Counted from the stretch's first letter, positions 43,242 to 51,791 are shown. The stretch: 64,000 bases of DNA from Bacteroidales bacterium (GCA_024400635.1 JAKSMI010000004.1:86340-150339), one strand, 5' to 3'. A program made the numbers and translations. The notes: a model not told the origin generated them from the letters alone.

Positions 43242-44188
43242 AATGAAACGATATATAGCAATACGATGAAGTCGTTAACCAGACGATTCTTGTTTAATTG
43301 TGATAAAATGGTGAAGTAAAATATTATTGGCAACATTAAAAACACTACAGACTGTTTGATGTCGTATGGAGAAAATACAAACATCAAAATGCAAGAAATG
43401 GTCATAACATTGATTGTGGCCATTCGTTTGCGCAACGCAATGGGTTGAGTGTCAAAATGGATTTTGTCAACGACGATGCCATAAAGCAAGGCAATGCCAG
43501 TTGTCGTTAGCAGTAGAATTTCCCGCCAAGACCATATTTTTGTCGCATCAAAACAATTGGACAATTTCAAACCAGGTATTAGCGAAAGCAATCCGGAGAC
43601 GTTGTCAGTGAAATAGAAATAGCTGAATAAATAAACTATGACCAACAAAATCCCTATAAGGAAGGCGAGGATATCCTTCGTTTTGCTATATTTATTGATA
43701 ATCAACGAGCTGACGACAAAGAAAGAAAGAAAAATGCAGGGAAAATAAAACAGGCAGGCCATCGCTATGAGGATCCCTGAGAACAGGTCGCGACATTTCA
43801 CATTTCCACTATCGTAATTATAATTGAGCATTAATAGCAAGACCATCAACAGCATTGAAAATCCGAGGGGCGACAAAAAAGAGGCAATACCGATACTTGA
43901 CATCGCCAATAATGAAAAAACAAAAATCATAAAATGGTGCTTGTCGGCAAAACCGCAGCGAAAATAGTAGATGTCGGTGAGTACGATAAATAGGAATAGC
44001 AATCCGGAAAGCAATACGATGTTAACAATGTTTGTATTGTTTAACATGTTGAGATCGAAAATCCAGTAGGTGCCTTCTGGTGTCGGAAGCAATGAAAAAC
44101 CAACGATTTGCAATACTGTCCAAACGAGAACTGCAACAAGGGCAGCCATTTGTAAAATGAAGTTGGATTGTATAATTTTCAGCATCAT
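43232..44188 (-). CDS. Polytopic membrane protein (DUF6427-like)
   Basis: 318 residues from ATG 44188. A TTG start at 44203 would fall inside the -7 box (44201-44208) and is rejected. The sequence is dominated by hydrophobic segments, roughly 8-10 predicted membrane helices. It opens MMLKIIQSNFILQM, like Bacteroidota DUF6427 proteins that begin with a K/F-x-S-N segment before the first helix. No catalytic motif is apparent. It overlaps the thioesterase gene by 10 bp. Family membership is from memory of N-terminal pattern and topology, so moderate confidence. Confidence 0.65.
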   Translation of the reverse strand: MMLKIIQSNFILQMAALVAVLVWTVLQIVGFSLLPTPEGTYWIFDLNMLNNTNIVNIVLLSGLLFLFIVLTDIYYFRCGFADKHHFMIFVFSLLAMSSIGIASFLSPLGFSMLLMVLLLMLNYNYDSGNVKCRDLFSGILIAMACLFYFPCIFLSFFVVSSLIINKYSKTKDILAFLIGILLVIVYLFSYFYFTDNVSGLLSLIPGLKLSNCFDATKIWSWREILLLTTTGIALLYGIVVDKIHFDTQPIALRKRMATINVMTISCILMFVFSPYDIKQSVVFLMLPIIFYFTILSQLNKNRLVNDFIVLLYIVSLCL

Positions 44189-44200
44189 CAAAAATTTTGG

Positions 44201-44208
44201 CAAAATTA
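44201..44208 (-). promoter_or_regulatory. Putative promoter of membrane protein/thioesterase operon
   Basis: Minus-strand TAATTTTG, 13 bp upstream of ATG 44188, implying a very short leader. Confidence 0.5.
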
Positions 44209-44368
44209 CGATTAAAATCCGAAAAACATCAAAATAAAATATAAAGAGACAATGAAAATATATGAATTTTCAGTAATGAATATATAATATGTGAAAAATA
44301 TTCTACTGATTTTCAATAAATTGTAAGATTTTCTTCAAAAAAATGATTATTGTATGAAATTTTATTAT

Positions 44369-44376
44369 TATTTTTG
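44369..44376 (+). promoter_or_regulatory. Putative promoter of the ECF sigma gene
   Basis: TATTTTTG, with a possible -33 TTG at 44350-44352. The inferred leader of about 90 nt contains one arm of a hairpin that reaches into the coding start. Confidence 0.5.
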
Positions 44377-44415
44377 CCGCTGATATTCATTTAACAACCA
44401 AAAACATAGGAGGGA

Positions 44416-44486
44416 CATTATCGATTAGACTTTTACTTTTTTTATAATCACATAAAAGAAGGGAGGCCCCTATGGAATCGATAATG
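44416..44486 (+). promoter_or_regulatory. Inverted repeat spanning leader and start of ECF sigma mRNA
   Basis: CATTATCGATT (44416-44426) is the exact reverse complement of AATCGATAATG (44476-44486). In the mRNA these arms would pair, enclosing the ribosome-binding site GGGAGG (44461-44466) and start codon ATG 44472, and burying the alternative in-frame ATG 44484. A second Shine-Dalgarno-like AGGAGGG lies at 44408-44414 next to the left arm. The layout suggests control of translation initiation; it is untested. Confidence 0.5.
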
Positions 44487-45050
44487 TTAACCGATAGCGA
44501 GTTAATTAGTTTATATCTCTCGGGTGACGAAAGTGCGCTGAAGAATTTGATTTTGCGTCACGAACGAAAAATCTTCACCTATATTTTATCGTCGGTAAAG
44601 AACAAAGAATTGGCGGAAGATCTGTTTCAGGATACCTTTGTAAAGGTTATTAATACTTTACGCTTGGGAAAATACAAAGATGAAGGACATTTTGTGCAAT
44701 GGGTGATGCGCATTGCCAATAATCTGAAGATTGATTATTTCCGGAGAAGTCAGCATTTGCCCATGTATTCAAATGACGATTTCAATGTCTTAGACAATAT
44801 CGGCATTGAAGAAGCGTCGATAGAGCAGAAAATCATTCAAGAGCAGATTTACAAGGATGCAAGGGATTTGGTGCAACATTTGCCGCAGGAGCAACGGCAA
44901 GTCTTGGAAATGCGAATCTATCACGACCTCAGTTTCAAGGAAATTGCTGAAAAAACGAATGTCAGTATCAATACGGCGTTGGGAAGAATGCACTATGCCA
45001 TCGCTAATTTGCGTAAGCTGATGGAAGAAAAACACGTTGTCCTCTCATAA
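44472..45050 (+). CDS. RNA polymerase ECF sigma factor
   Basis: 192 residues. Region 2 (about 25-90) has LAEDLFQDTFVKVI and the -10-binding helix FVQWVMRIANNLKIDYFRR. Region 4 (about 130-182) has LPQEQRQVLEMRIYHDLSFKEIAEKTNVSINTALGRMHYAIANLR, the helix-turn-helix for -35 recognition. No region 3 is present, as in ECF sigma factors. No anti-sigma gene is adjacent; instead a tiny conserved-looking ORF follows. P. gingivalis uses an ECF factor (SigP) with PorX, but membership of that group cannot be told from this sequence. Translation may be gated by the leader hairpin. Confidence 0.92.
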   Translation: MESIMLTDSELISLYLSGDESALKNLILRHERKIFTYILSSVKNKELAEDLFQDTFVKVINTLRLGKYKDEGHFVQWVMRIANNLKIDYFRRSQHLPMYSNDDFNVLDNIGIEEASIEQKIIQEQIYKDARDLVQHLPQEQRQVLEMRIYHDLSFKEIAEKTNVSINTALGRMHYAIANLRKLMEEKHVVLS

Positions 45051-45164
45051 AGATTAATTTTATTTTATTCATAATCAGCAGGTTGGCTTCTATATTTAGA
45101 AATCAACCTGTTTTTTTAAAATAAATATCATTTTTTAACGTTGGAATATTGTAAAATAAAAAAA

Positions 45165-45323
45165 ATGCCTATGGAACATAATTATACACTTACCACAGAA
45201 AATTTCATTAACACCGAAGAAATTCCCTCACGTAAAGTAATCTCTGCCCTACTCATTTATTCGCAGTCGATGCAAGTTATAACATTGCCTAACGGAGAGA
45301 AAATAATCGTAAACAACAATTAA
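45165..45323 (+). CDS. Small protein encoded behind the ECF sigma factor
   Basis: 52 residues from ATG 45165 (ATG 45171 also possible). The sequence ends with SRKVISALLIYSQSMQVITL followed by PNGEKIIVNNN. Short proteins with a similar helix-then-hairpin end (V-I-x-x-L-L-x-Y-S-x-S and a final L/I-x-I-N-N) are, as I recall, often found right after ECF sigma genes in Bacteroidales. It may modulate the sigma factor, but no function is known. It lies 114 bp after the sigma stop with no terminator or promoter box seen between, so co-transcription is likely. Confidence 0.65.
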   Translation: MPMEHNYTLTTENFINTEEIPSRKVISALLIYSQSMQVITLPNGEKIIVNNN

Positions 45324-45422
45324 AATAGTGTGCGGTGTGCAATGTTTGTGTTGCTTAGTTAAGTATCGGAGTGATTTTTTCGTTTTTCAACAATTACTAT
45401 GTGTCGCTAATTGAAAAAAGCG

Positions 45423-45430
45423 TATTTTTG
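45423..45430 (+). promoter_or_regulatory. Promoter box of first tandem lipoprotein
   Basis: TATTTTTG, 26 bp before the ATG at 45457. The sequence from the box to the start codon is nearly identical in the second copy. Confidence 0.55.
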
Positions 45431-45456
45431 CATTTTAATTCAAAAAAATAACAATT

Positions 45457-46341
45457 ATGAAAAAGATTCTCACAATTTTAGCAATTGCTAGTGTTGCCTT
45501 TATTTTTGCAGGCTGCCAGAAAGATGGTGTTTACAACCCATCCAAGAAAATCAGCAAGATTTATTACACTTCCACTTCCGGTGTCAAATCCCTGGAGCAA
45601 ATCTGGACTTGGAATGGTAAACTTTTGGATAAAATCGATTATTATGATGGTGGAAGCATTTATAAGACCTATAATTTCACCTACGACGGCAAGCGTTTGA
45701 CCCGTATGAGCAATTATGCCAACAATCGATACATTGAATACAAATACGATGGTAGTCATTTAAGTGAAGCCAATGTGTTTTCTAGCGGAAGTTTGGAATA
45801 CATTTATAAATTCACTTATAAAAGTGGAAAGTTGGAAAGTATGACCTGCACTTCTACAGGCAAGGGAAGCAACGAAAAGATGGAAATTAATCCTCTGACC
45901 TTTGTATTCGGAGCCGAAATCAGCCAATCCATTGAGAGAGCCCAAAAGATTTATGCAGCCAAAAACAACGCCAAAGGTACATATATGGAAAATTACAAGT
46001 TCACTTGGAAAAACGGTGAAGTAAGCCAATGTGTCATAAGTTATCAAGGGGATGGTTATTATGAAGAACATACCATAAAATATACTTACGACAAGAAAAA
46101 AAATCCATTTATCGGAGCTCTAATAGAGTTTTATCCTGAAAATAATATTGGTAGCTTATGTAAACACAATATCACTAAAATAGATCATACATATATGGTA
46201 AATGGCGCCATGCAAACTGAGTCAATCACTTATGACTACTCTTACGACAAAAGCAATTATCCTATTTCAAAAAGAGAAACCGAAACAAGTGGTGGATATA
46301 CTTACACAGGTGGATTGTACGAATATGAATATGCGAAATAG
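45457..46341 (+). CDS. Tandem-repeat lipoprotein, copy A (YD/RHS-like hairpin repeats)
   Basis: 294 residues. The lipoprotein signal ends I-F-A-G-C with Cys at 20. The mature protein is a series of short beta-hairpin units with the pattern Y/W-x-G-K-L-x-x-I/M (WTWNGKLLDKI, FTYDGKRLTRM, YKYDGSHLSEA, FTYKSGKLESM, FTWKNGEVSQC), like simple YD/RHS-type repeats. It is probably a surface or periplasmic binding protein; no enzyme motif is present. Copy B lies 137 bp downstream. The first 130 bp after the signal region and the last 195 or more bp, including the terminator, are almost or fully identical between copies, while the middle has diverged. Confidence 0.8.
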   Translation: MKKILTILAIASVAFIFAGCQKDGVYNPSKKISKIYYTSTSGVKSLEQIWTWNGKLLDKIDYYDGGSIYKTYNFTYDGKRLTRMSNYANNRYIEYKYDGSHLSEANVFSSGSLEYIYKFTYKSGKLESMTCTSTGKGSNEKMEINPLTFVFGAEISQSIERAQKIYAAKNNAKGTYMENYKFTWKNGEVSQCVISYQGDGYYEEHTIKYTYDKKKNPFIGALIEFYPENNIGSLCKHNITKIDHTYMVNGAMQTESITYDYSYDKSNYPISKRETETSGGYTYTGGLYEYEYAK

Positions 46342-46400
46342 GACAAATGGCATTCTGTAATACAAAAATCCCCTTTATAATTAGGTGATTTTTATTTTCA

Positions 46401-46441
46401 AAATCGGCATTCTTAAAGGTTTGGGAATGTCGATTTTTTTT
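46401..46441 (+). terminator. Terminator of lipoprotein copy A
   Basis: AAATCGGCATTC pairs with GAATGTCGATTT (one G-U) around a 12-nt loop, followed by T8. The same hairpin recurs after copy B. Confidence 0.75.
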
Positions 46442-46442
46442 G

Positions 46443-46450
46443 TACTTTTG
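46443..46450 (+). promoter_or_regulatory. Promoter box of second tandem lipoprotein
   Basis: TACTTTTG immediately after the copy A terminator T-run, 29 bp before ATG 46479. Copy B is therefore an independent transcription unit. Confidence 0.55.
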
Positions 46451-46478
46451 CATTTTAATTCAAAAAAAAATAACAATT

Positions 46479-47369
46479 ATGAAAAAGATTCTCACAATTT
46501 TTGCAATTGCCTGTGTTGCATTGGTATTTGCAGGCTGCCAGAAAGATGGTGTTTACAACCCATCCAAGAAAATCAGCAAGATTTATTACACTTCCACTTC
46601 CGGTGTCAAATCCCTGAAGCAAATCTGGACTTGGAATGGTAAACTTTTGGATAAAATTGATTATTATAATGATGGAACAGTTAGTTACACCAACAACTTC
46701 ACTTACGACGGTAAGCGTTTAACGCGTATGGACTGTTATAAATACAATGAATACATCGAATACAAATACGACGGAAGTCATTTAAGCGAAGCCAATGTGT
46801 TTTATGCTGGGTCTTTGGAATACATTTTTAAATTCACTTACAAAAGTGGAAAATTAGAAAGTATGACCCGTACTTCAACAGGTAAAGGAACAAGGACAGA
46901 AATGAAGATCGATCCTTTGACCTTTGTATTCGGACCTGAAATCAGCCAATCCATAGAGAGAGCTCAAAAAATCCTTGCTGCCAAAAACAATGGGAAAAGC
47001 ACATACATTGAAACTCTCAAGTTTACTTGGGAAAATGGTGAAATCAGTCAATGTGTGACAAGTTTTCAAGGTGAAGGTTATTATGAAGAAGTAACTGCAA
47101 AAATCACCTATGATAAGAAAAAGAATCCTTTCTCAGGAGCCTTAATCAATTTCGATTTTGAAGATAACATGGGTGACGGTAGTTATAGCAAACACAATAT
47201 TGCCAAGATGGATTGCACAGAAATGGAAGATGGAGAGGTGGAAAATTGGACAGTCACCTATAATTACTCTTATGACAAAAGCAATTATCCTATTTCAAAA
47301 AGAGAAACCGAAACAAGTGGTGGATATACTTACACAGGTGGATTGTACGAATATGAATATGCGAAATAG
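46479..47369 (+). CDS. Tandem-repeat lipoprotein, copy B
   Basis: 296 residues; an in-frame upstream ATG at 46440 is rejected because it lies before the promoter box. Signal peptide ends V-F-A-G-C. Organisation matches copy A: repeated hairpin units such as WTWNGKLLDKI, FTYDGKRLTRM, YKYDGSHLSEA and FTWENGEISQC. The last 95 nt of coding sequence are identical to copy A at nucleotide level, as are the 3' flank and terminator, with a 1028-bp offset. Differences are concentrated between about residues 63 and 265. This points to recent duplication with diversifying centre or later gene conversion at the ends. Confidence 0.8.
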   Translation: MKKILTIFAIACVALVFAGCQKDGVYNPSKKISKIYYTSTSGVKSLKQIWTWNGKLLDKIDYYNDGTVSYTNNFTYDGKRLTRMDCYKYNEYIEYKYDGSHLSEANVFYAGSLEYIFKFTYKSGKLESMTRTSTGKGTRTEMKIDPLTFVFGPEISQSIERAQKILAAKNNGKSTYIETLKFTWENGEISQCVTSFQGEGYYEEVTAKITYDKKKNPFSGALINFDFEDNMGDGSYSKHNIAKMDCTEMEDGEVENWTVTYNYSYDKSNYPISKRETETSGGYTYTGGLYEYEYAK

Positions 47370-47428
47370 GACAAATGGCATTCTGTAATACAAAAATCCC
47401 CTTTATAATTAGGTGATTTTTATTTTCA

Positions 47429-47470
47429 AAATCGGCATTCTTAAAGGTTTGGGAATGTCGATTTTTTTTT
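47429..47470 (+). terminator. Terminator of lipoprotein copy B
   Basis: Same hairpin as at 46401, followed by T9 instead of T8. Confidence 0.75.
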
Positions 47471-47471
47471 G

Positions 47472-47479
47472 TACTTTTG
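47472..47479 (+). promoter_or_regulatory. Promoter box of the methylmalonyl-CoA decarboxylase operon
   Basis: TACTTTTG directly after the copy B terminator, 68 bp before ATG 47548. The box and preceding sequence are part of the duplicated unit; similarity ends just downstream. Confidence 0.55.
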
Positions 47480-47547
47480 CACCTTAAAATTTTGTAAGAT
47501 ACAAGTAATATTTAAAATTAATATAAATCATTAAAATTTATCAACTT

Positions 47548-49107
47548 ATGACAATGCAAGAAAAAATAAACGAATTGCTGGCATTGCGCGAAAAAGCCCG
47601 CTTGGGTGGCGGCGAAAAGCGTATCGACAAACAGCATTCGCAAGGAAAGTTCACCGCTCGTGAACGCATCCTTATGTTCCTTGACGAAGGTAGTTTCGAA
47701 GAATTCGACATGTTCGTTTCTCATCGCTGTACCAATTTCGGATTAGAAAAGGAAAAATACTTATCAGACGGTGTGGTTACCGGTTATGGTACCGTTGAAG
47801 GTCGTTTGGTGTATGTTTTCTCACAGGATTTCACTGTATTTGGAGGTTCTTTATCAGAAACTTTCGCTCAGAAAATCTGCAAGGTGATGGATCAGGCCAT
47901 GAAAGTTGGTGCTCCTGTCGTTGGTTTCAACGATTCCGGTGGAGCACGTATTCAGGAAGGTGTGAATAGCTTGGCCGGCTATGCCGAAATCTTCCAGCGT
48001 AACATCCTGGCTTCAGGTGTGGTTCCTCAGATTTCAGCCATCTTTGGACCTTGCGCCGGCGGTGCCGTTTACTCCCCTGCCCTTACCGACTTCATCATGA
48101 TGAGAAAGAATACCAGTTACATGTTCGTTACTGGACCAAAGGTTGTGAAGACCGTGACCAACGAAGATGTAACAGTTGAAGACCTTGGAGGCGCTTCTAT
48201 TCACTCCTCAAAATCTGGTGTTGCCCACTTTGCCGTTGACAGCGAAGAAGAAGGTATTGCCTTGTTGCGTGAATTGATGTCCTACATTCCCTCCAACAAC
48301 ATGGAGGAACCTCCTACAATTCCCTGCGACGATCCCATCAACCGTTTGGAAGATTCCCTCAACGCCATCATACCAGACAATCCAAATAAGCCATACGATG
48401 TGAAGGAAGTCATCAATGGCATTGTTGATAATGGAAAGTTCTTGGAAATACAGCCCAATTACGCACCGAACATCATCATTGGTTTTGCTCGTTTCAACGG
48501 CATGTCCGTGGGTATTGTTGCCAACCAGCCCAAATATCTGGCCGGCGTGCTCGACATCAACGCCTCGCGCAAAGGTGCTCGTTTCGTACGTTTCTGCGAC
48601 GCTTTCAACATTCCATTGGTAACCTTGGTTGACGTTCCCGGCTTCCTGCCAGGTACGGCACAGGAATATGGCGGAATCATTTTGCACGGTGCCAAATTGC
48701 TTTACGCATACGGCGAATGCACGGTTCCCAAAATCACAGTCATCTTGCGTAAAAACTACGGTGGTGCTTACTGCGTAATGAGTTCTAAACACCTTCGTGG
48801 CGACATCAACTACGCTTGGCCAACCGCGGAAATCGCCGTTATGGGTGGCAAAGGTGCTGTCGAAATCCTGATGGGCAAGGAAATCAAAGCCATCGAAGAT
48901 CCTCAGAAGCAAGCCGAATTCATCGCTGAAAAAGAAGCCGAATACAGAGACGCTTTCGCCAATCCGTATGTGGCAGCCAAGTATGGCTACATCGACGATG
49001 TCATCGAACCTCGCAACACTCGTTTCCGCATCATCAGAGCTTTGGAATCACTGCGTAACAAACGCCTTGAAAATCCTGCCAAGAAGCATGATAATCTGCC
49101 ATTATAA
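47548..49107 (+). CDS. mmdA: Methylmalonyl-CoA decarboxylase carboxyltransferase subunit
   Basis: 519 residues of the biotin-dependent carboxyltransferase family (crotonase-like double domain). The N-half has [13 protein letters not shown] near 105 and [16 protein letters not shown] near 129 followed by [16 protein letters not shown] near 170 (oxyanion hole). The C-half has [17 protein letters not shown] near 370, [11 protein letters not shown] near 405 and GAVEILMG near 435. The subunit transfers the carboxyl of methylmalonyl-CoA to biotin. Downstream genes encode the membrane subunits, so this is the sodium-pumping decarboxylase rather than a soluble propionyl-CoA carboxylase. It supports fermentation of succinate to propionate. 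Confidence 0.92.
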   Translation: MTMQEKINELLALREKARLGGGEKRIDKQHSQGKFTARERILMFLDEGSFEEFDMFVSHRCTNFGLEKEKYLSDGVVTGYGTVEGRLVYVFSQDFTVFGGSLSETFAQKICKVMDQAMKVGAPVVGFNDSGGARIQEGVNSLAGYAEIFQRNILASGVVPQISAIFGPCAGGAVYSPALTDFIMMRKNTSYMFVTGPKVVKTVTNEDVTVEDLGGASIHSSKSGVAHFAVDSEEEGIALLRELMSYIPSNNMEEPPTIPCDDPINRLEDSLNAIIPDNPNKPYDVKEVINGIVDNGKFLEIQPNYAPNIIIGFARFNGMSVGIVANQPKYLAGVLDINASRKGARFVRFCDAFNIPLVTLVDVPGFLPGTAQEYGGIILHGAKLLYAYGECTVPKITVILRKNYGGAYCVMSSKHLRGDINYAWPTAEIAVMGGKGAVEILMGKEIKAIEDPQKQAEFIAEKEAEYRDAFANPYVAAKYGYIDDVIEPRNTRFRIIRALESLRNKRLENPAKKHDNLPL

Positions 49108-49138
49108 TTAAATATCAATCTAAAAAAGGAATTTAATT

Positions 49139-50107
49139 ATGAATATAAAGAACAGAATATTAATATTTTGCATCGTTTTGCTGAGCAGCTTTGCCGTTTT
49201 TGGCCAGCAAGTTTCAGACTTGCGCATCAACGAATTGCTGATCGCCAATGATTCAAATTATACTGATGAATACGGACGTCACGTGCCATGGTTGGAAATT
49301 TACAACACGGCTTACAACAGCGTGAACATTGCAGGTTGCTATTTGACAGACGACACGACAGGTCTTTCTGTTGGCGACTACAGCAACTGGTACCGTATAC
49401 CCACTACCGACCCCACCACTTTGATTCCACAGCGTAGCTCATTGGTTTTCTTTCTCGACAACAATCCTTTGTATGGTACCTATCACACCAACTTTAATCC
49501 TAGAGAATCCAAGACCCGCTACATTGCCTTGATTAATTCCAATGGTAAAACTCTGATTGACATATTCTATTATCCAGATGCGCTCTTAAATGTTGAACAA
49601 TCTTACGGCTGTTATGATGATGGTATTAAAACCACTATCGATGAAAACGGCAAGGAAATCAGCGGCATAGGGATGCTTGAATATTTCACTCCTGGTTCAG
49701 CAAACAAAGTTAATATTGGGGCTACCAAGCAAGAGCATTTGCAGAAGAGCGACCCTTACGGTTTGGGTTTGGCAATCATTTCCATCAGTGTCGTTTTTGT
49801 TGCTTTGATTCTGATTTATTTGATGCTGAAGATTTTCGGTCATGTATCAACACGCAAGAACCGCAAAGCAGCATCGGAAGCCAATGCTAATACAGTTGCA
49901 GTAGCTCAGAATCCAATAGATGAACAGCATATCGATGAAGGTCCGTCTGGTGAAGAATTGGCAGCCATTACAATGGCATTGCATTTACACCTCACAGGCC
50001 AGCACGATGAGGAAAGTGAAATCATCACCATTGAAAGTCCATCGGCACATTATTCACCATGGGCTCAGAAGAGTTTGGTAATGAAAAGAGTCAACAGACG
50101 CAAATAG
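49139..50107 (+). CDS. Exported lamin-tail domain fused to OadG/MmdD-like membrane subunit
   Basis: 322 residues. A signal peptide (ending VFGQ, about 23) leads into a lamin-tail-like domain (LRINELLIANDSNYTDEYGR near 27, PWLEIYNTAYNSVNIAGCYLTDD, FFLDNNP, ending FTPGSANK near 190). One transmembrane helix follows at about 210-232 (LGLAIISISVVFVALILIYLML), and the OadG-like KIFGH segment comes immediately after it. The tail is cytoplasmic. OadG/MmdD subunits normally are short single-helix proteins that help assemble the pump. Position between mmdA and the biotin carrier shows it is the delta/gamma subunit here, with an added periplasmic domain. Confidence 0.8.
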   Translation: MNIKNRILIFCIVLLSSFAVFGQQVSDLRINELLIANDSNYTDEYGRHVPWLEIYNTAYNSVNIAGCYLTDDTTGLSVGDYSNWYRIPTTDPTTLIPQRSSLVFFLDNNPLYGTYHTNFNPRESKTRYIALINSNGKTLIDIFYYPDALLNVEQSYGCYDDGIKTTIDENGKEISGIGMLEYFTPGSANKVNIGATKQEHLQKSDPYGLGLAIISISVVFVALILIYLMLKIFGHVSTRKNRKAASEANANTVAVAQNPIDEQHIDEGPSGEELAAITMALHLHLTGQHDEESEIITIESPSAHYSPWAQKSLVMKRVNRRK

Positions 50108-50138
50108 TAATCAATCATAAAAAAACAAATCATAAATA

Positions 50139-50591
50139 ATGAAAACCTATAAATTTACCATAAACGGCAACAAATATACTGTTGACATCAACGATATTGA
50201 AGACGGCAAGGCACAGGTTGAAGTTAACCGCACTCCTTACACGGTGGAATTGGACATGGAAGACATCAAGATTCCCGTTCAGAAACCCAAGGTTGTAAAA
50301 GTAGCAACCCCAGAAGCTCCTAAAGCAGGCACCACGCAGGCCAAGGTTAAACAGGCTCCGGCCGCTCCAACCGCTTCTGGTGCAACCATCAAGTCTCCGC
50401 TTCCCGGCGTAGTCCTCGATGTTTTCGTTCGCGAAGGTGACGCTGTCAAAGCAGGCCAGCATGTGATGATGCTTGAAGCCATGAAGATGGAGAACAACAT
50501 TGATGCTCCCAAGGATGGTGTTGTTAAACAAATCAGAGCCAGAAAGGGCGATTCCGTCATGGAAGGTGATGTATTAATCGTTTTTGAATAA
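50139..50591 (+). CDS. mmdC: Biotin carboxyl carrier subunit of the decarboxylase
   Basis: 150 residues. The C-terminal biotinyl domain (about 82-150) contains the biotinylation motif E-A-M-K-M-E-N with Lys116 as the modified residue. A Pro/Ala-rich linker (about 55-80) joins it to an N-terminal segment of about 50 residues that docks to partner subunits. It shuttles carboxyl groups from MmdA to the membrane subunit MmdB, where decarboxylation drives sodium export. It lies 31 bp after the OadG fusion and 32 bp before mmdB. Confidence 0.92.
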   Translation: MKTYKFTINGNKYTVDINDIEDGKAQVEVNRTPYTVELDMEDIKIPVQKPKVVKVATPEAPKAGTTQAKVKQAPAAPTASGATIKSPLPGVVLDVFVREGDAVKAGQHVMMLEAMKMENNIDAPKDGVVKQIRARKGDSVMEGDVLIVFE

Positions 50592-50623
50592 CAGAATTAT
50601 TAACCGTAAAACATAAAAAAACA

Positions 50624-51769
50624 ATGAAGGAATTTTTTATTGACGGTCTGAGGCAATTTTTTGACTATTCCGGTTTTGCCAACTGTGAACCTGGAAATCT
50701 CATTATGATTGTTGTTGGACTGATATTTATCACCCTTGCCATTGTGAAAGAATATGAGCCTATGTTGCTGATACCTATCGGTTTCGGTATTATTTTAGGT
50801 AACATTCCTTTCACCGATGGTTTGCAGGTAGGTGTTTACGAGAATGGTTCTGTTCTCAACTACCTCTATTTTGGCGTATTGAAAGGCGTTTATCCGCCAC
50901 TGATATTCTTAGGTATTGGTGCCATGACCGACTTTTCGGCCTTGATTTCCAATCCTAAATTGATTTTAATCGGTGCTGCCGCACAATGTGGTATTTTCGC
51001 TGCTTACGCCGCGGCATTGGCATTGGGTTTCACTCCAATGGAAGCTGGCGCAATCGGCATCATCGGTGGTGCTGATGGTCCTACCGCCATCTTCATCTCT
51101 TCAAAACTGGCTCCGAGTTTGATGGGTGCGATTGCTATTTCGGCCTATTCCTATATGGCATTGGTTCCCGTTATCCAGCCTCCTATCATGAGACTGCTCA
51201 CCACTCCGAAGGAACGTTTGATTCGCATGCGTCCTCCAAGAGCCGTCAGCCACAGAGAAAAAGTGATGTTCCCTCTCTTGTGCATCCTCTTGACCGCGTT
51301 CCTCGTTCCCACAGGCCTTCCTTTGCTGGGTATGCTCTTCTTCGGTAACCTGCTGAAAGAAAGCTCCGTAACCAAACGTTTGGCCAACACCGCTTCCAAC
51401 GCCCTCATCGATATCGTTACCATCCTTATCGGTTTGACCGTCGGCTGCTCAACCCAGGCCAGCACCTTCTTGAAATGGCAGTCTGTTGAAATCTTCATCT
51501 TGGGAGCTTTCTCATTTGTTATTGCAACCGCTTGCGGCGTTTTGTTCGTTAAGATTTTCAACTTATTCTTGAAGGAAGGTAACAAAATCAACCCGCTCAT
51601 CGGCAACTCTGGCGTATCTGCCGTTCCCGACAGTGCCCGTGTTTCCAATGTTGAGGGTTTGAAATACGACAAAACCAACTATTTGTTGATGCACGCTATG
51701 GGCCCCAATGTGGCTGGTGTTATTGGTAGTGCTGTTGCTGCCGGTATCCTGTTGAGTTTCTTGTACTAA
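50624..51769 (+). CDS. mmdB: Sodium-translocating decarboxylase beta subunit
   Basis: 381 residues with about ten membrane segments. Family landmarks: LGIGAMTDFSALISNP near 93 carrying the essential aspartate, GIIGGADGPTAIFIS near 145, and a late NTASNALIDIVTILIGLTVG near 257. This subunit decarboxylates carboxybiotin and couples it to outward sodium transport. It is homologous to OadB and GcdB; here the methylmalonyl-CoA version is inferred from mmdA. Last gene of the operon, followed by a perfect terminator hairpin. Confidence 0.93.
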   Translation: MKEFFIDGLRQFFDYSGFANCEPGNLIMIVVGLIFITLAIVKEYEPMLLIPIGFGIILGNIPFTDGLQVGVYENGSVLNYLYFGVLKGVYPPLIFLGIGAMTDFSALISNPKLILIGAAAQCGIFAAYAAALALGFTPMEAGAIGIIGGADGPTAIFISSKLAPSLMGAIAISAYSYMALVPVIQPPIMRLLTTPKERLIRMRPPRAVSHREKVMFPLLCILLTAFLVPTGLPLLGMLFFGNLLKESSVTKRLANTASNALIDIVTILIGLTVGCSTQASTFLKWQSVEIFILGAFSFVIATACGVLFVKIFNLFLKEGNKINPLIGNSGVSAVPDSARVSNVEGLKYDKTNYLLMHAMGPNVAGVIGSAVAAGILLSFLY

Positions 51770-51791
51770 TCAATGAAAAACATAAGAACCA

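Larger units (their letters stand above)
45423..47479 (+). repeat. Tandem duplication of about 1.03 kb (promoter, lipoprotein, terminator)
   Basis: Unit 1 spans roughly 45423-46442 and unit 2 roughly 46443-47471, each running from -7 box through terminator. Exact identity covers 46246-46440 versus 47274-47468. Near identity covers 45505-45635 versus the matching start of copy B (one difference). A third promoter box follows at 47472-47479 and now drives the decarboxylase operon, so the promoter was duplicated too. Confidence 0.8.

Noticed and set aside
44189..44203. TTG start extending the membrane protein by five codons
   Set aside because: It lies inside the promoter box 44201-44208; ATG 44188 gives the expected family N-terminus.
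44408..44429. Upstream mini-ORF in the ECF sigma leader after AGGAGGG
   Set aside because: The only suitable start would be ATT with two further codons before TAG; too weak to call, though the SD-like sequence is mentioned.
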